In this document: positions 52,597 through 61,655 of the stretch, one piece after another
How the letters are laid out: each line of letters starts with the position of its first letter
How positions within the stretch are numbered: the stretch's first letter is position 1
NCBI RefSeq assembly: GCF_000702665.1
Contig: NZ_JNJA01000003.1
Location: 124,001 to 188,000, forward strand
Direction: 5' to 3'
DNA: 64,000 nucleotides
DNA from: Solidesulfovibrio alcoholivorans DSM 5433
Lineage (GTDB): Bacteria > Desulfobacterota > Desulfovibrionia > Desulfovibrionales > Desulfovibrionaceae
Notes under the pieces: model-generated
Database searches by the model: none
Seen by the model: the letters and a program-made list of their open reading frames with translations, nothing else
Told to the model about the DNA's origin: nothing
Made by a program: the position numbers and the translations under genes

Positions 52597-55236
52597 ATGA
52601 CCCCCATGCTGGAGCAGTATCTGCGCTTCAAGGGAGAGCATCCCGGCGCGTTGCTGTTCTACCGCATGGGGGACTTCTATGAAATGTTCTTCGAGGACGC
52701 CGTCACGGCGGCCCGGGAACTCCAACTGACGCTCACCTCGCGCAATCCCGACGCCGAGGCGCCCATCCCCATGTGCGGCGTGCCCCACCACGCCATCGAG
52801 GGGTATCTGGCCGAACTGCTGGACAAGGGCTTCAAGGTCGCGGTGTGCGACCAGATCGAAGACCCCAAGCAGGCCAAGGGCCTCGTCAAGCGGGCCGTCA
52901 CCCGCGTGCTCACCCCGGGTACGGCCGTCGAGGAAGGCAACCTGCGCGCCAAGGAGCACAACTTCCTGGCCGCGCTCTACTACGACGCCGACGAACGCGC
53001 TGGCGGCCTGGCCTGGGTCGATTTCTCCACCGGCGAATGGTCCGGGCTCTTTTCCCGCGATGCCGCCCGCCTCTGGCAGTGGATGGTCAAGATCGGCCCG
53101 CGCGAGCTGTTGCTGCCGGACGGCCTGGAGCCGCCCCGGGACATCCCGCACGAGGGCGTGCACATCAGCCGCTTTCCCGTAAAGCCCCACTTCGATTTCG
53201 CCGGCGGCCGGGACAAGGTGCTCAAGGCCCAGTCCGTGGCCGATCTCGACGCCCTGGACGTGGGCGACAAGCCGCAGCTCGTGCGGGCCATGGGCGCGCT
53301 TTTGACCTACCTGACCGCCACGCAGATGCGCGACCTCGGGCACCTGCGCCCGTTTAGGCCCGTCAACCTCGGCCGGCACATGCTCCTCGACGAGGTGACC
53401 GAGCGCAACCTGGAACTTTTCCGCCGCCTGGACGGACGCAAGGGCAAAGGCACGCTCTGGCACGTGCTCGACCGCACGGTCACGGCCATGGGCGGCCGGT
53501 TGCTCGAATCCACGCTGCGCCAACCCTGGCTCGACCTCGCGCCCATAAACGCGACCCAGGAGGCCGTGGCCTGGCTCGTGGAGGACGTGGACCGCCGCGA
53601 GGCCCTCGGCGCGGCGCTGGCCGACGTCCACGACCTGGAGCGGCTGACCACGCGCATTTTTTTAAACCGCGCCGCACCGCGCGACTTCACCGCCCTGCGC
53701 CAGTCGCTGCGCGTCCTGCCGGCCCTGCGCGAACGGGCCGACGCGGGCGAGGCCGCGCCCGGGGCCGCGCGGGAGCTTTTTTCCGGCTGGGACGACCTGG
53801 ACGACATCCGCGAGCTGCTTGACCGGGCGCTGGTGGATGCGCCACCGGTCCTCGTCACCGAAGGCGGGCTGTTCCGGCCGGGCTACCATCCCGAACTCGA
53901 CGAGCTCATGGAGCTCACCGAGCACGGCGAGGCCCGCATCCAGGAACTTTTCGCCAGCGAACGCGAGGCGTGCAGCCTGCCCAAGCTCAAACTCGGCTAC
54001 AACCGGGTGTTCGGCTACTATTTCGAGCTCTCCAGGGCCGGCGGCTACCCGCCCGAGCATTTCGAGCGCCGCCAGACGCTGGCCAACTGCGAGCGCTACG
54101 TGACTCCGGCGCTCAAGGAGCTGGAAGAAAAACTCACCGCCGCCGGGGATAAGCGCAAGAGCCTCGAATACAACCTCTTCACCGAACTGCGCGGCCGCAT
54201 CGCCGCCGTGCGCGACCGCATCATGGAGACCGCCGCCCGCGTGGCGCGCCTGGACGTCTGGCAAGGGCTGGCCACGGCCGCGGCCGCGGGCGACTGGACC
54301 CGGCCCGTGCTGCGCCAGGACATCTCCATCGCCATCAAGGCCGGCCGCCATCCCGTGGTCGAGGCCGTGCAGGGCGTGGGCAACTACGTGCCAAACGACG
54401 TGACGCTTGGCGACGCCGCCAAGCTGCTGCTCATCACCGGCCCCAACATGGCCGGCAAATCGACCGTGCTGCGCCAGACGGCGCTCATTGCCATCCTGGC
54501 GCAGATCGGCTCCTTCGTACCGGCGGCGCGGGCGGAAATCGGCCTCGTCGACCGCGTGTTCTGCCGCGTCGGCGCTTCGGACAACCTGGCCCAGGGGCAG
54601 TCCACGTTCATGGTCGAGATGATGGAGACCGCGCGCATCCTGCGCCAGGCCGGCCGGCGCAGCCTCATCATCCTCGACGAGATCGGCCGGGGCACGGCCA
54701 CGTTCGACGGACTGGCCCTGGCCTGGGCCGTGGTCGAGGACCTGTGCGGCCGCGACGACGGCCTTGGCGTGCGCACGCTTTTCGCCACGCACTACCACGA
54801 GCTGACGGCCCTGGAAGGCCGGCTGCCGGGCCTTCGCAACGCCAACATCGCGGTCAAGGAATGGAAGGGCGACATCGTGTTCCTGCGCCGCCTGCTGCCC
54901 GGCCCCGCCGACCGCAGCTACGGCGTGGAAGTGGCCAAGCTCGCCGGCGTGCCGCGAAACGTGGTGAAACGCGCCCGGGAGATACTGACCGAACTCGAGC
55001 GCAGCCGCGAACCGGGCAAGGCGGCAAGCAGCGGACGCGAACTGGGCCAGCCCGCCCTGCCCGGCCTCCTCGGCGGCCTTGCAGCACCGGCGGAAACCGC
55101 GCCGCCGCACGCGGAAAGCCTGCTTCTTGACGAACTCTCCCGCCTCGAACTAGATCGAATGACGCCGCTCGAGGCCCTGACGAAACTGTGCGACTGGAAA
55201 AATCGCTTCGGCGGCCCCGCATCCCAAGGAGACTGA
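52597..55236 (+). CDS. mutS: DNA mismatch repair protein MutS
   Basis: An 879-residue mismatch-recognition ATPase. The mismatch-wedge Phe-x-Glu lies in FYRMGDFYEMFFEDAVTAAR at the N-terminus. The connector (GVPHHAIEGYLAELLDKGFK), the Walker A loop LITGPNMAGKSTVLRQTAL, and the Walker B region SLIILDEIGRGTATFDGLAL are intact. ATHYHELTALEGRLPGL follows. The length is close to E. coli MutS. A GTG at 52582 would add five residues; GGGGGAA before ATG 52597 supports the chosen start. No mutL is near. Confidence 0.97.
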   Translation: MTPMLEQYLRFKGEHPGALLFYRMGDFYEMFFEDAVTAARELQLTLTSRNPDAEAPIPMCGVPHHAIEGYLAELLDKGFKVAVCDQIEDPKQAKGLVKRAVTRVLTPGTAVEEGNLRAKEHNFLAALYYDADERAGGLAWVDFSTGEWSGLFSRDAARLWQWMVKIGPRELLLPDGLEPPRDIPHEGVHISRFPVKPHFDFAGGRDKVLKAQSVADLDALDVGDKPQLVRAMGALLTYLTATQMRDLGHLRPFRPVNLGRHMLLDEVTERNLELFRRLDGRKGKGTLWHVLDRTVTAMGGRLLESTLRQPWLDLAPINATQEAVAWLVEDVDRREALGAALADVHDLERLTTRIFLNRAAPRDFTALRQSLRVLPALRERADAGEAAPGAARELFSGWDDLDDIRELLDRALVDAPPVLVTEGGLFRPGYHPELDELMELTEHGEARIQELFASEREACSLPKLKLGYNRVFGYYFELSRAGGYPPEHFERRQTLANCERYVTPALKELEEKLTAAGDKRKSLEYNLFTELRGRIAAVRDRIMETAARVARLDVWQGLATAAAAGDWTRPVLRQDISIAIKAGRHPVVEAVQGVGNYVPNDVTLGDAAKLLLITGPNMAGKSTVLRQTALIAILAQIGSFVPAARAEIGLVDRVFCRVGASDNLAQGQSTFMVEMMETARILRQAGRRSLIILDEIGRGTATFDGLALAWAVVEDLCGRDDGLGVRTLFATHYHELTALEGRLPGLRNANIAVKEWKGDIVFLRRLLPGPADRSYGVEVAKLAGVPRNVVKRAREILTELERSREPGKAASSGRELGQPALPGLLGGLAAPAETAPPHAESLLLDELSRLELDRMTPLEALTKLCDWKNRFGGPASQGD

Positions 55237-55239
55237 CGC

Positions 55240-56478
55240 ATGCATCATTTCGAGTACCGCGGCGGCGAACTCTACGCCGAGGACGTCCCCGTTTCCACCC
55301 TGGTCGCCGCCTACGGCACCCCGCTTTACATCTACAGCGCCGCCACCTTGCGCCGCCACTTCACGGCCTTCGACTCGGCCTTCGCCGCCCTGCCCCACCT
55401 CACCTGCTTTTCCGTCAAGGCCAATTCCAACCTGTCGGTACTCAAAACCCTGGCCGCACAGGGCGCGGGCGTGGACATCGTCTCGGGCGGGGAGCTTTAC
55501 CGGGCGCTGGCCGCCGGCGTCGATCCGGCCAAGATCGTCTATTCGGGCGTGGGCAAACGCGCCGTCGAGATCGAGCAGGCGCTCTCCGCCGGCATCCTCA
55601 TGTTCAACGTCGAGTCCATGGGCGAGCTGGAGCGCATCAGCGCCATCGCCGCGCGCCAGGGCAAAAACGCGAGCGTCAGCCTGCGCATCAACCCCGACGT
55701 CGATCCCAAGACCCATCCCTACATTTCCACGGGACTCAAGAAAAACAAGTTCGGCCTGGACATCGAAACGTCGCTTGCCGCCTACGCCCGGGCCAAGGAA
55801 CTGCCGGGTGTGACGCCCGTCGGCATCGACTGTCACATCGGCTCCCAGCTCACCTCCATCGACCCGTTCCTGGAGGCCCTCAAGAAGATACTGGCTTTCC
55901 GCGAGAAGCTTTGCGCCATGGGCATCGAGACGCATTACCTCGACCTCGGCGGCGGACTCGGCATCCAGTACAACGAGGAGGAGCCGCCCCATCCGCGCGA
56001 ATTCGGCCAGGCGCTGACCCAGGCCCTGGGCAAGCTGCCGCTCACGCTCATCCTCGAGCCCGGCCGCGTCATCGTCGGCAACGCCGGCATCCTGGTCACG
56101 GAGGTCGTCTACACCAAGAAGACCCCGAGCAAGGATTTCGTCATCGTGGACGCGGCCATGAACGACCTTATCCGGCCCTCGCTCTACGATTCCTACCATG
56201 CCCTCGGCGAAGTCCGCCCGGCCGGGCGCGAAACGCTCAACGTGGACGTGGTCGGCCCCATCTGCGAATCCGGCGATTTCCTGGCCCGGGACCGCGACCT
56301 GCCGGCCATGGCCCCCGGAGAACTCCTCGCCGTGTACTCGGCCGGGGCCTACGGCTTCACCATGTCCTCGAACTACAACTCACGGCCGCGCGCGGCCGAG
56401 GTGCTCGTGGACGGCGACAAGGTCACCCTGGCCCGCCGCCGCGAGACCTACGAGGATCTCGTCGCCCTGGAACGCTGA
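55240..56478 (+). CDS. lysA: Diaminopimelate decarboxylase
   Basis: A 412-residue PLP enzyme making lysine from meso-diaminopimelate. The PLP lysine is in [20 protein letters not shown]. Further motifs are [43 protein letters not shown], the active-site cysteine in [16 protein letters not shown], and [15 protein letters not shown]. It starts three bases after mutS. A more divergent paralogue lies at 61656. Confidence 0.95.
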   Translation: MHHFEYRGGELYAEDVPVSTLVAAYGTPLYIYSAATLRRHFTAFDSAFAALPHLTCFSVKANSNLSVLKTLAAQGAGVDIVSGGELYRALAAGVDPAKIVYSGVGKRAVEIEQALSAGILMFNVESMGELERISAIAARQGKNASVSLRINPDVDPKTHPYISTGLKKNKFGLDIETSLAAYARAKELPGVTPVGIDCHIGSQLTSIDPFLEALKKILAFREKLCAMGIETHYLDLGGGLGIQYNEEEPPHPREFGQALTQALGKLPLTLILEPGRVIVGNAGILVTEVVYTKKTPSKDFVIVDAAMNDLIRPSLYDSYHALGEVRPAGRETLNVDVVGPICESGDFLARDRDLPAMAPGELLAVYSAGAYGFTMSSNYNSRPRAAEVLVDGDKVTLARRRETYEDLVALER

Positions 56479-56700
56479 AGCCGCCTGCGCGTCCGCACGG
56501 CGAAAAAACATGAGACGCCCTCACGGCCGCGTCGCGTTGCAGGCAGTCCTGCGCGCCGCGGCCGTTTTTCCTTGCGCCGTCAAGCGCCTTCCGGCTTGAC
56601 CGGAGCGGAGCGCATTATTACGTAAGGTATTCGCACAGCCCGCGGCGCGGCGGACTGTGCGGCGCTTTCCCTCAAGAATCCATCCCGGAGGTCGCCGGTC

Positions 56701-57237
56701 GTGAATGCCGCCCTGCCCGTGCTTCTGGCCATGCAGATCGTCTTTTGCGGCGACAGCATCACCAAGGGTTGGGAAATCTACAACCTGTTCGACCAGCCGC
56801 GCAAAGTGTTCATCAATGGCGTCGAATCCTGCACCAGCGCGGACATCTTAAAGCGCATCGAGCCCATCGCCCGCAAGAAGCCGCACAAGCTCTTCCTCAT
56901 GATCGGCATCAACGAGATCAGCGCGCGAAAGCGCATCATCGACAACTACGACAAGATCATCAAGAAAATCCAGGAGCTTTCACCCTACACGCTCATCTAC
57001 GTGCAAAGCATCCTGCCTACCCGCACGGATACCATCGACAACGCCGACGTCATCGCCACCAACGACCGCCTCAGGGAACTGGTGGCCCGCCAGAACCATT
57101 TCGTCCGCTACCTCGACCTCTACGCCTCCTTTCTCGCCGACGACGGCAAGCTCGGCCCCAATTTCACCGAGGACGGCATCCACCTGACCAAGAATGGCTA
57201 TTCGCTCTGGAAAAAACTCATCGTCAGCCAGATGTGA
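56701..57237 (+). CDS. Small SGNH-type esterase
   Basis: A 178-residue SGNH hydrolase. The nucleophile block is IVFCGDSITKGWEIYNLFDQ near residue 17, the Gly/Asn block is FLMIGINEISARKR near residue 65, and the Asp-x-x-His pair is in TEDGIHLTKNGYSLW near the end. GGAGG precedes the GTG at 56701, giving a short leader (NAALPVLLAMQ) before the first strand; an ATG 11 codons later is possible. Substrate unknown. Confidence 0.82.
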   Translation: MNAALPVLLAMQIVFCGDSITKGWEIYNLFDQPRKVFINGVESCTSADILKRIEPIARKKPHKLFLMIGINEISARKRIIDNYDKIIKKIQELSPYTLIYVQSILPTRTDTIDNADVIATNDRLRELVARQNHFVRYLDLYASFLADDGKLGPNFTEDGIHLTKNGYSLWKKLIVSQM

Positions 57238-57256
57238 CGCGCCGCAGGAAACCGCC

Positions 57257-57583
57257 ATGGGAATGGAAGCCCCGCCCCCCTACGCCATCGCCGGCAAGGA
57301 ACTGCTCCTCGACACGCCCGAGGCGCGCGCAACGATCATGACGCTCTCGCCCGGCCAGCGCATCCCGCCCCACCGCCACACGCACGTGACCGACCACACG
57401 TTCTGCCTCGCCGGCACGGCCGTGGTCACGCTCCACGATCCCGAGGAAACCCTGCCCCTTGGGCCCGGGGACGCCTCGCGCGTGCCGCCCGGGCGCGTGC
57501 ACGAAGTGGCCAATGCCGGCGAGACGCCCGCGCGGCTGCTCTTGCTCCAGGGGCCCGGGGCCTACGATTTCCTGCCGGCCTGA
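57257..57583 (+). CDS. Cupin-domain protein
   Basis: A 108-residue single-cupin protein. PGQRIPPHRHTHVTDHTFCL and the later PPGRVHEVANAGETP carry the metal-binding His/Glu positions of the two cupin motifs. It could be a metal-dependent enzyme or a binding protein. AGGAA precedes the ATG, 19 bp after the SGNH gene. Confidence 0.8.
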   Translation: MGMEAPPPYAIAGKELLLDTPEARATIMTLSPGQRIPPHRHTHVTDHTFCLAGTAVVTLHDPEETLPLGPGDASRVPPGRVHEVANAGETPARLLLLQGPGAYDFLPA

Positions 57584-57705
57584 AAGGCACGTCGTCCGGA
57601 CGCAGCCGTTTTTTCGCGCAGTCGTCATGACAACGGCGGGAAAGATGGTTATGAGAGTCGAATATTCCCCGTGCAACCCAAATGCCATCCTAAAAGGAGC
57701 GCATC

Positions 57706-57963
57706 ATGAGCGAAAAATCCGATCTGTTCCACTGCGACGAAAAAATGCTGACCTACGACGCCGCCGTCGTTCTGGAAAAAATCGTGGACGGCCTGCGCCA
57801 GCGCAAGCTGGCCGCCACCACCGAGGACGGCCCGGTCTGCATCGACCTGCCGCTTCTGACCCAGTTGGAGATCAGCTTCAAGCAGAAGGTCAAACCCGGC
57901 AAGTCCAAGCGCAAGCTCTCCATCGAGCTGGCCTGGAAGGAAGAAGAAACGGCCGGCGAATAA
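57706..57963 (+). CDS. Amphi-Trp-domain protein
   Basis: An 85-residue protein of the amphi-Trp family: CDEKMLTYDAAVVLEKIVDG at the start and the amphipathic strand KSKRKLSIELAWKEEETAGE at the end. Function unknown. AAAAGGAGC precedes the start. A very strong hairpin follows. Confidence 0.8.
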   Translation: MSEKSDLFHCDEKMLTYDAAVVLEKIVDGLRQRKLAATTEDGPVCIDLPLLTQLEISFKQKVKPGKSKRKLSIELAWKEEETAGE

Positions 57964-57980
57964 CCTGCCGCGCACGACCG

Positions 57981-58029
57981 CCAATGCAAACGCCCTCCCC
58001 GGGCTACCCGGGGAGGGCGTTTGCATTGG
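57981..58029. terminator. Perfect 23-bp bidirectional hairpin terminator
   Basis: Arms 57981-58003 and 58007-58029 pair perfectly around the loop CTA. It lies between two convergent genes. An A-rich segment in the left arm and T-rich in the right could serve termination from both sides. Confidence 0.85.
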
Positions 58030-58042
58030 CGCCGGTGTGTGT

Positions 58043-59071
58043 TCAGCGCACGGGCGCGGGGCGCAGGATGCGCGGGGAAACCGCGCGCACCGAGGCCGTG
58101 CCTGTCAACAGCATGGCGGACGTCAGTTCGCTTTTGAGCTTTTGCAGCAGCGTCGCCACGCCCTCGGCCCCGCCGCCGAAGGCCCCGACCACCAGGGGAC
58201 GGCCGATGAGCACAGCATCGGCGCCCAGGGCCAGATATTTGAGCACGTCGGCTCCGGTGCGCACCCCGCCGTCGGCCAGGATCACCCCCCGGCCCCGGAC
58301 GGCGCTTGCGATCTCGGGCAGCACCTCGGCCGCGCCCGGAGCGTGGTCGAGTACCCGGCCGCCGTGGTTGGAGACCACGATGGCCGCCGCGCCGGCGTCG
58401 AAGGCGATGACGGCCTCGTCCGGGGTCATGACGCCCTTGACGATAAAGGGCAGTCTTGTCGCGCCCACGAGCTCGGCCAGTTCGGCAAACGATTTCGGGG
58501 AGACCGGCTGGCCCTTGAGCGCCATGACGAGCAGGCCCGCGCCGTCCACGTCCACGCCCACGGCCGCGGCCCCGGCGGCGTCGGCCTTGGCCAGCATTTC
58601 CTTGACCGCTTGCTGGGCGCGGGGCTTGACGATGGGGATGCCGCAGCCGCCCTGCGCCTTGATGGCCTCCACGCCGCTGCCGTACATGGCCGGGTCGGCC
58701 CCGTCGCCGCACATGCCCATGGTGCCGGCGGCGTCGGCCCCTTCGATGATCATGCGGATGAAGACGTCCTCGGACAGTTTGCCGCCCATGTTGTAGAGAA
58801 CGCCCGTCATGGGCGCGGCGAGCACGGGCATGGAGAGCGTGCGCCCGAAAAGCGTCACGGACGTGTCCGCGGTCTTCACGTCGTGCAGGGTGCGCATGTT
58901 GAGCCGCCAGGCGTCCAGGGCGGCGAGGTTGGCCATGAAGGAAGAGCCCGTGCCCATGCCGCCCATGCCCGGGGCCTCGCCGGCGCAGACCCGGCCGTTG
59001 CACACCGGGCAGACCCGGCAAAATCCCTTGAGTTCCTCCCTGGCCTTCGTGCGTAGCGCCTTGATATCCAT
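58043..59071 (-). CDS. FMN-dependent alpha-hydroxy-acid dehydrogenase-like protein
   Basis: A 342-residue TIM-barrel flavoprotein of the lactate oxidase/glycolate oxidase type. The catalytic histidine lies in AAIVVSNHGGRVLDHAPGAA. FIVKGVMTPDEAVIAFDAGA supplies the FMN-contacting lysine, and VILADGGVRTGADVLKYLAL with GADAVLIGRPLV the phosphate site. An unusual N-terminal cysteine cluster (GFCRVCPVCNGRVCAGEAPG) could bind metal or an iron-sulfur cluster. The substrate is unknown. The ATG at 59071 has GGGAGG upstream. Confidence 0.85.
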   Translation of the reverse strand: MDIKALRTKAREELKGFCRVCPVCNGRVCAGEAPGMGGMGTGSSFMANLAALDAWRLNMRTLHDVKTADTSVTLFGRTLSMPVLAAPMTGVLYNMGGKLSEDVFIRMIIEGADAAGTMGMCGDGADPAMYGSGVEAIKAQGGCGIPIVKPRAQQAVKEMLAKADAAGAAAVGVDVDGAGLLVMALKGQPVSPKSFAELAELVGATRLPFIVKGVMTPDEAVIAFDAGAAAIVVSNHGGRVLDHAPGAAEVLPEIASAVRGRGVILADGGVRTGADVLKYLALGADAVLIGRPLVVGAFGGGAEGVATLLQKLKSELTSAMLLTGTASVRAVSPRILRPAPVR

Positions 59072-59296
59072 CGCGTGCCTCCCGTGGCGAAAAGTGAGAA
59101 CGGTCCCGGGCCGCATCCCGGCAGTCCGGCCATCCGACGTCCTATCCCCGCCGCCCTCCCGGGGCAAGCCCGCCGGCAACGGCCGTCCGGCCGAAACACA
59201 CTTTTTTTTCACGTGACTTGGCCGTTACCCCCATGGTAAGCGGCTGCTTCGAATGCGGCGTTTGCGTCGTCCTTCCAATGCCCAAACGAGGAGCCT

Positions 59297-59905
59297 ATGC
59301 GGCCTATCATCGTCTGCGCGGCGCTTGGCTTATTTGCCGCGCTTTGCGCCTGTTCCGGAGGGGACAAAGATTCCTTCCGCAATGTCGATCACGATAAAAA
59401 CGGCAAGATTTCCTACGAGGAACTGCTGTTCGTCTTTCCGGACGTGCGTCCGGAGATCTATGCCCAGATGGACACGGACGGCGACGGCAGCCTTTCCGAA
59501 ACCGAGTACAAGGCCTTTCTCAAAGGCGAAGCCGCCGCGCCGGCCAAGGCAGCTCCCCCGGCGGCCGCGAGGCCGCCTGCGGGCCAGGCCCGGCCGGGTG
59601 ACCCCGGCCAGCTCGCCGTGCCCTACCGCGGCGAGGAGGTCATCGAGATACCCGCGCCAGGGAGCGAAACCCCGGCCAAGGGCAAACCCGAAAAAGGCAA
59701 GAAAGACGCCAAGGAAGCCAAGGGCAAGGCCGAGACGCCCAAAAAGGGCGAAGCCACCCAGTACACGGTGCAGCGCGGCGACCACCTCTCGCGCATCGCC
59801 CACAAGTTCGGCATCAGCGTCGAAGACATCACCCGGGCCAATGGCAACATGAACCCGGACACCCTGCGCGACGGGCAGGTGCTCAACATCCCGGCGCGGC
59901 AGTAA
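59297..59905 (+). CDS. Lipoprotein with EF-hand and LysM domains
   Basis: A 202-residue predicted lipoprotein. The signal ends at a lipobox-like LCAC (residues 16-19). Two EF-hand loops follow (DHDKNGKISYEE and DTDGDGSLSETE). A Lys/Pro/Ala-rich linker leads to a C-terminal LysM domain (YTVQRGDHLSRIAHKFGISV). It should bind calcium and peptidoglycan. The function is unknown. It is encoded just before the TPR repeat protein. Confidence 0.85.
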   Translation: MRPIIVCAALGLFAALCACSGGDKDSFRNVDHDKNGKISYEELLFVFPDVRPEIYAQMDTDGDGSLSETEYKAFLKGEAAAPAKAAPPAAARPPAGQARPGDPGQLAVPYRGEEVIEIPAPGSETPAKGKPEKGKKDAKEAKGKAETPKKGEATQYTVQRGDHLSRIAHKFGISVEDITRANGNMNPDTLRDGQVLNIPARQ

Positions 59906-59962
59906 CCCGGCGTTAACCCGGTGCGACAACGCGGCATGCGGTTACGGAAAGGACGAGGCGTC

Positions 59963-61006
59963 ATGCGATGGATTGCTTGCGCGGCTGCGGCCGTGCTGCT
60001 TGCGGGCGCGGCCATGCCGGCCCATGCCCTGACCCAGGAGGAGATCCTCAAGCGCCGGCTGGAAAAGATGCAGCAGGCCGAGCCCGCCATGCGCACCGAG
60101 GAACAGGAGCGGGACGAGCTCAACCGCCGCAACGCGGCCGATGTGGCCATGCCCGCGCCCAAGCCAGACACCGCGCCCCTGACCATGCCCGATCCGGTGC
60201 GGCATCCTCCCGCCACGCCCGAACCCAAGGGCGGCCTGTGGCAACAGCCTGCCCAAGGTCAGGCCAAACAGGCGGCCACGCCCACCGCGCCGCAGCCGGC
60301 TCCGGTTGCCGCGCCCGCGCCACAGCCACAGCTTCCGGCGTCCCGGAACGCCGACGCCGGCGCGGCGTCGGCTCCCCAGGGCATTCCGATCAATGTTCCG
60401 GCACCCGCAAAAGGCACGCCGATCAACGCCCCGACTGCCGCCGCCGCAACACCGATCAATGCCCCAAGCCCCGCGAAGGGCACGCCCATCAACGCGACGC
60501 CTGCCCCGGGCGGAACCCCGATCAACGCGCCGACAGCGTCGCAGAGCACGCCGATCAATGCGCCGGCCGTTGCGAAGAGCACACCGATCGACGCCCCGGC
60601 TCCTTCCGCTGCAACGCCGATCAATGCGCCGGCCGCCGCGCAGCGCGATCCGGCCACCGCCGCCGCCCTGTCCGCCCAGGCCGCCAAGGCGGCCAAAGCC
60701 GGCGACGAGAAAACCGCGCTGACCCTGCTTGGCGAAGCCCTGGCCGCCGATCCCAACGATTCCGACCTCTACAACAACCGGGGCAATATCTTAAGCAACA
60801 TGGGCAAGCCCCGCGAAGCCCTGGCCGACTACGACAAGGCCATCGGCCTGCGCGCCGGCGATCCCGCCTCCTACACCAACCGCGGCCTGGCGTATGAACG
60901 TCTCGGTAACCAGGACAAGGCTTGCGCCGACTACAAAAAGGCGTGTGACCTGGGCGACTGCGACTTCTACAAGAGCTTCAAGGCCGAGGGACATTGCCGC
61001 AAGTAG
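59963..61006 (+). CDS. Exported TPR protein with TPINAP repeats
   Basis: A 347-residue protein with a signal peptide (MRWIACAAAAVLLAGAAMPA). A polar region is followed by eight tandem TPINAP-type repeats (residues 140-228), then a three-motif TPR block (SDLYNNRGNILSNMGKPREA, ASYTNRGLAYERLGNQDKAC). It ends with a cysteine-bearing DCDFYKSFKAEGHCRK. The ATG at 59963 follows AAGGACGAGG. It is probably periplasmic and protein-binding. Confidence 0.8.
   Translation: MRWIACAAAAVLLAGAAMPAHALTQEEILKRRLEKMQQAEPAMRTEEQERDELNRRNAADVAMPAPKPDTAPLTMPDPVRHPPATPEPKGGLWQQPAQGQAKQAATPTAPQPAPVAAPAPQPQLPASRNADAGAASAPQGIPINVPAPAKGTPINAPTAAAATPINAPSPAKGTPINATPAPGGTPINAPTASQSTPINAPAVAKSTPIDAPAPSAATPINAPAAAQRDPATAAALSAQAAKAAKAGDEKTALTLLGEALAADPNDSDLYNNRGNILSNMGKPREALADYDKAIGLRAGDPASYTNRGLAYERLGNQDKACADYKKACDLGDCDFYKSFKAEGHCRK
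60380..60646 (+). repeat. Tandem coding repeat (TPINAP), eight copies
   Basis: Eight units of 10-12 residues each, matching G/-TPINAP plus a variable tail (for example GTPINAPTAAAA, TPINAPSPAK, TPIDAPAPSAA). Unit length varies, so copies have diverged and are not recent duplicates. Confidence 0.85.
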
Positions 61007-61166
61007 GCCGGCAGAACTTTCCCTCCTTCGACGCGGACCGCGTCCAACCCGTCGCCATTGCAGACACGGCACGGCATTTGCTTGACGTTATTGCGAGCCC
61101 AGCAACGAAAGCACTGCCGCCATGCGACGGTCCGTTTGCGCGCGGCGTGACGGAAAGGAGGTCGCC

Positions 61167-61643
61167 TTGCCCCAGAGCGTGCTCATACTCTCCCCCCGGG
61201 CAAGCGCGCGGGCGTTTCTGACCCGGGCGCTCGGCGGCTCCTTTGCCGTGCTGCCGGCCGCGAACCGGGAAGAAGCGCTCTGCCTGATGCGGGAAAGGCC
61301 GGGATGCCGGGTGGCGCTCTGCGAAATGGGGGCGGACGCGGCCGGGGAACTGGCGACCGTGCAGGATCTGAAGACCTTGCGCCCCGGCCTCGCGGTCGTT
61401 GCTCTCCTCCGGCAGCCCTGCGGGGACACCTTGCCGCTCCCCGTGCGGCAGGGCCTGTGCAGCGCCGTGTGCACGCTGCCCATGCGCGCGTCCGCCTTGC
61501 AGGAGGAAATTCGCCACCTGCTGCGCGACGCGCCCGCGCCCCGGGCCAAACGTCACGTGGGCATCCTGACCCGCGAGGAAATCGATTTTCTGCTCGGCCG
61601 CGGCGACGCTTTCGCCGATGCCGCCTGCCAGCCCGCCCAGTGA
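61167..61643 (+). CDS. Degenerate receiver-domain protein
   Basis: A 158-residue protein with a receiver-like fold: first strand SVLILSPRASARAFLTRAL, strand 3 VALCEMGADAAGELATVQDL, strand 4 LAVVALLRQPCGD. The acidic pocket of strand 1 is absent and the position of the phosphoacceptor Asp is Glu, so phosphorylation is unlikely. The TTG at 61167 is chosen for AAAGGAGG just upstream; an ATG at 61122 gives a longer version. Role unknown. Confidence 0.6.
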   Translation: MPQSVLILSPRASARAFLTRALGGSFAVLPAANREEALCLMRERPGCRVALCEMGADAAGELATVQDLKTLRPGLAVVALLRQPCGDTLPLPVRQGLCSAVCTLPMRASALQEEIRHLLRDAPAPRAKRHVGILTREEIDFLLGRGDAFADAACQPAQ

Positions 61644-61655
61644 CCGCCAGCCGGG

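Noticed and set aside
60380-60646. CRISPR array
   Set aside because: The repeats are short, divergent, in frame and without spacers; they encode a protein linker.
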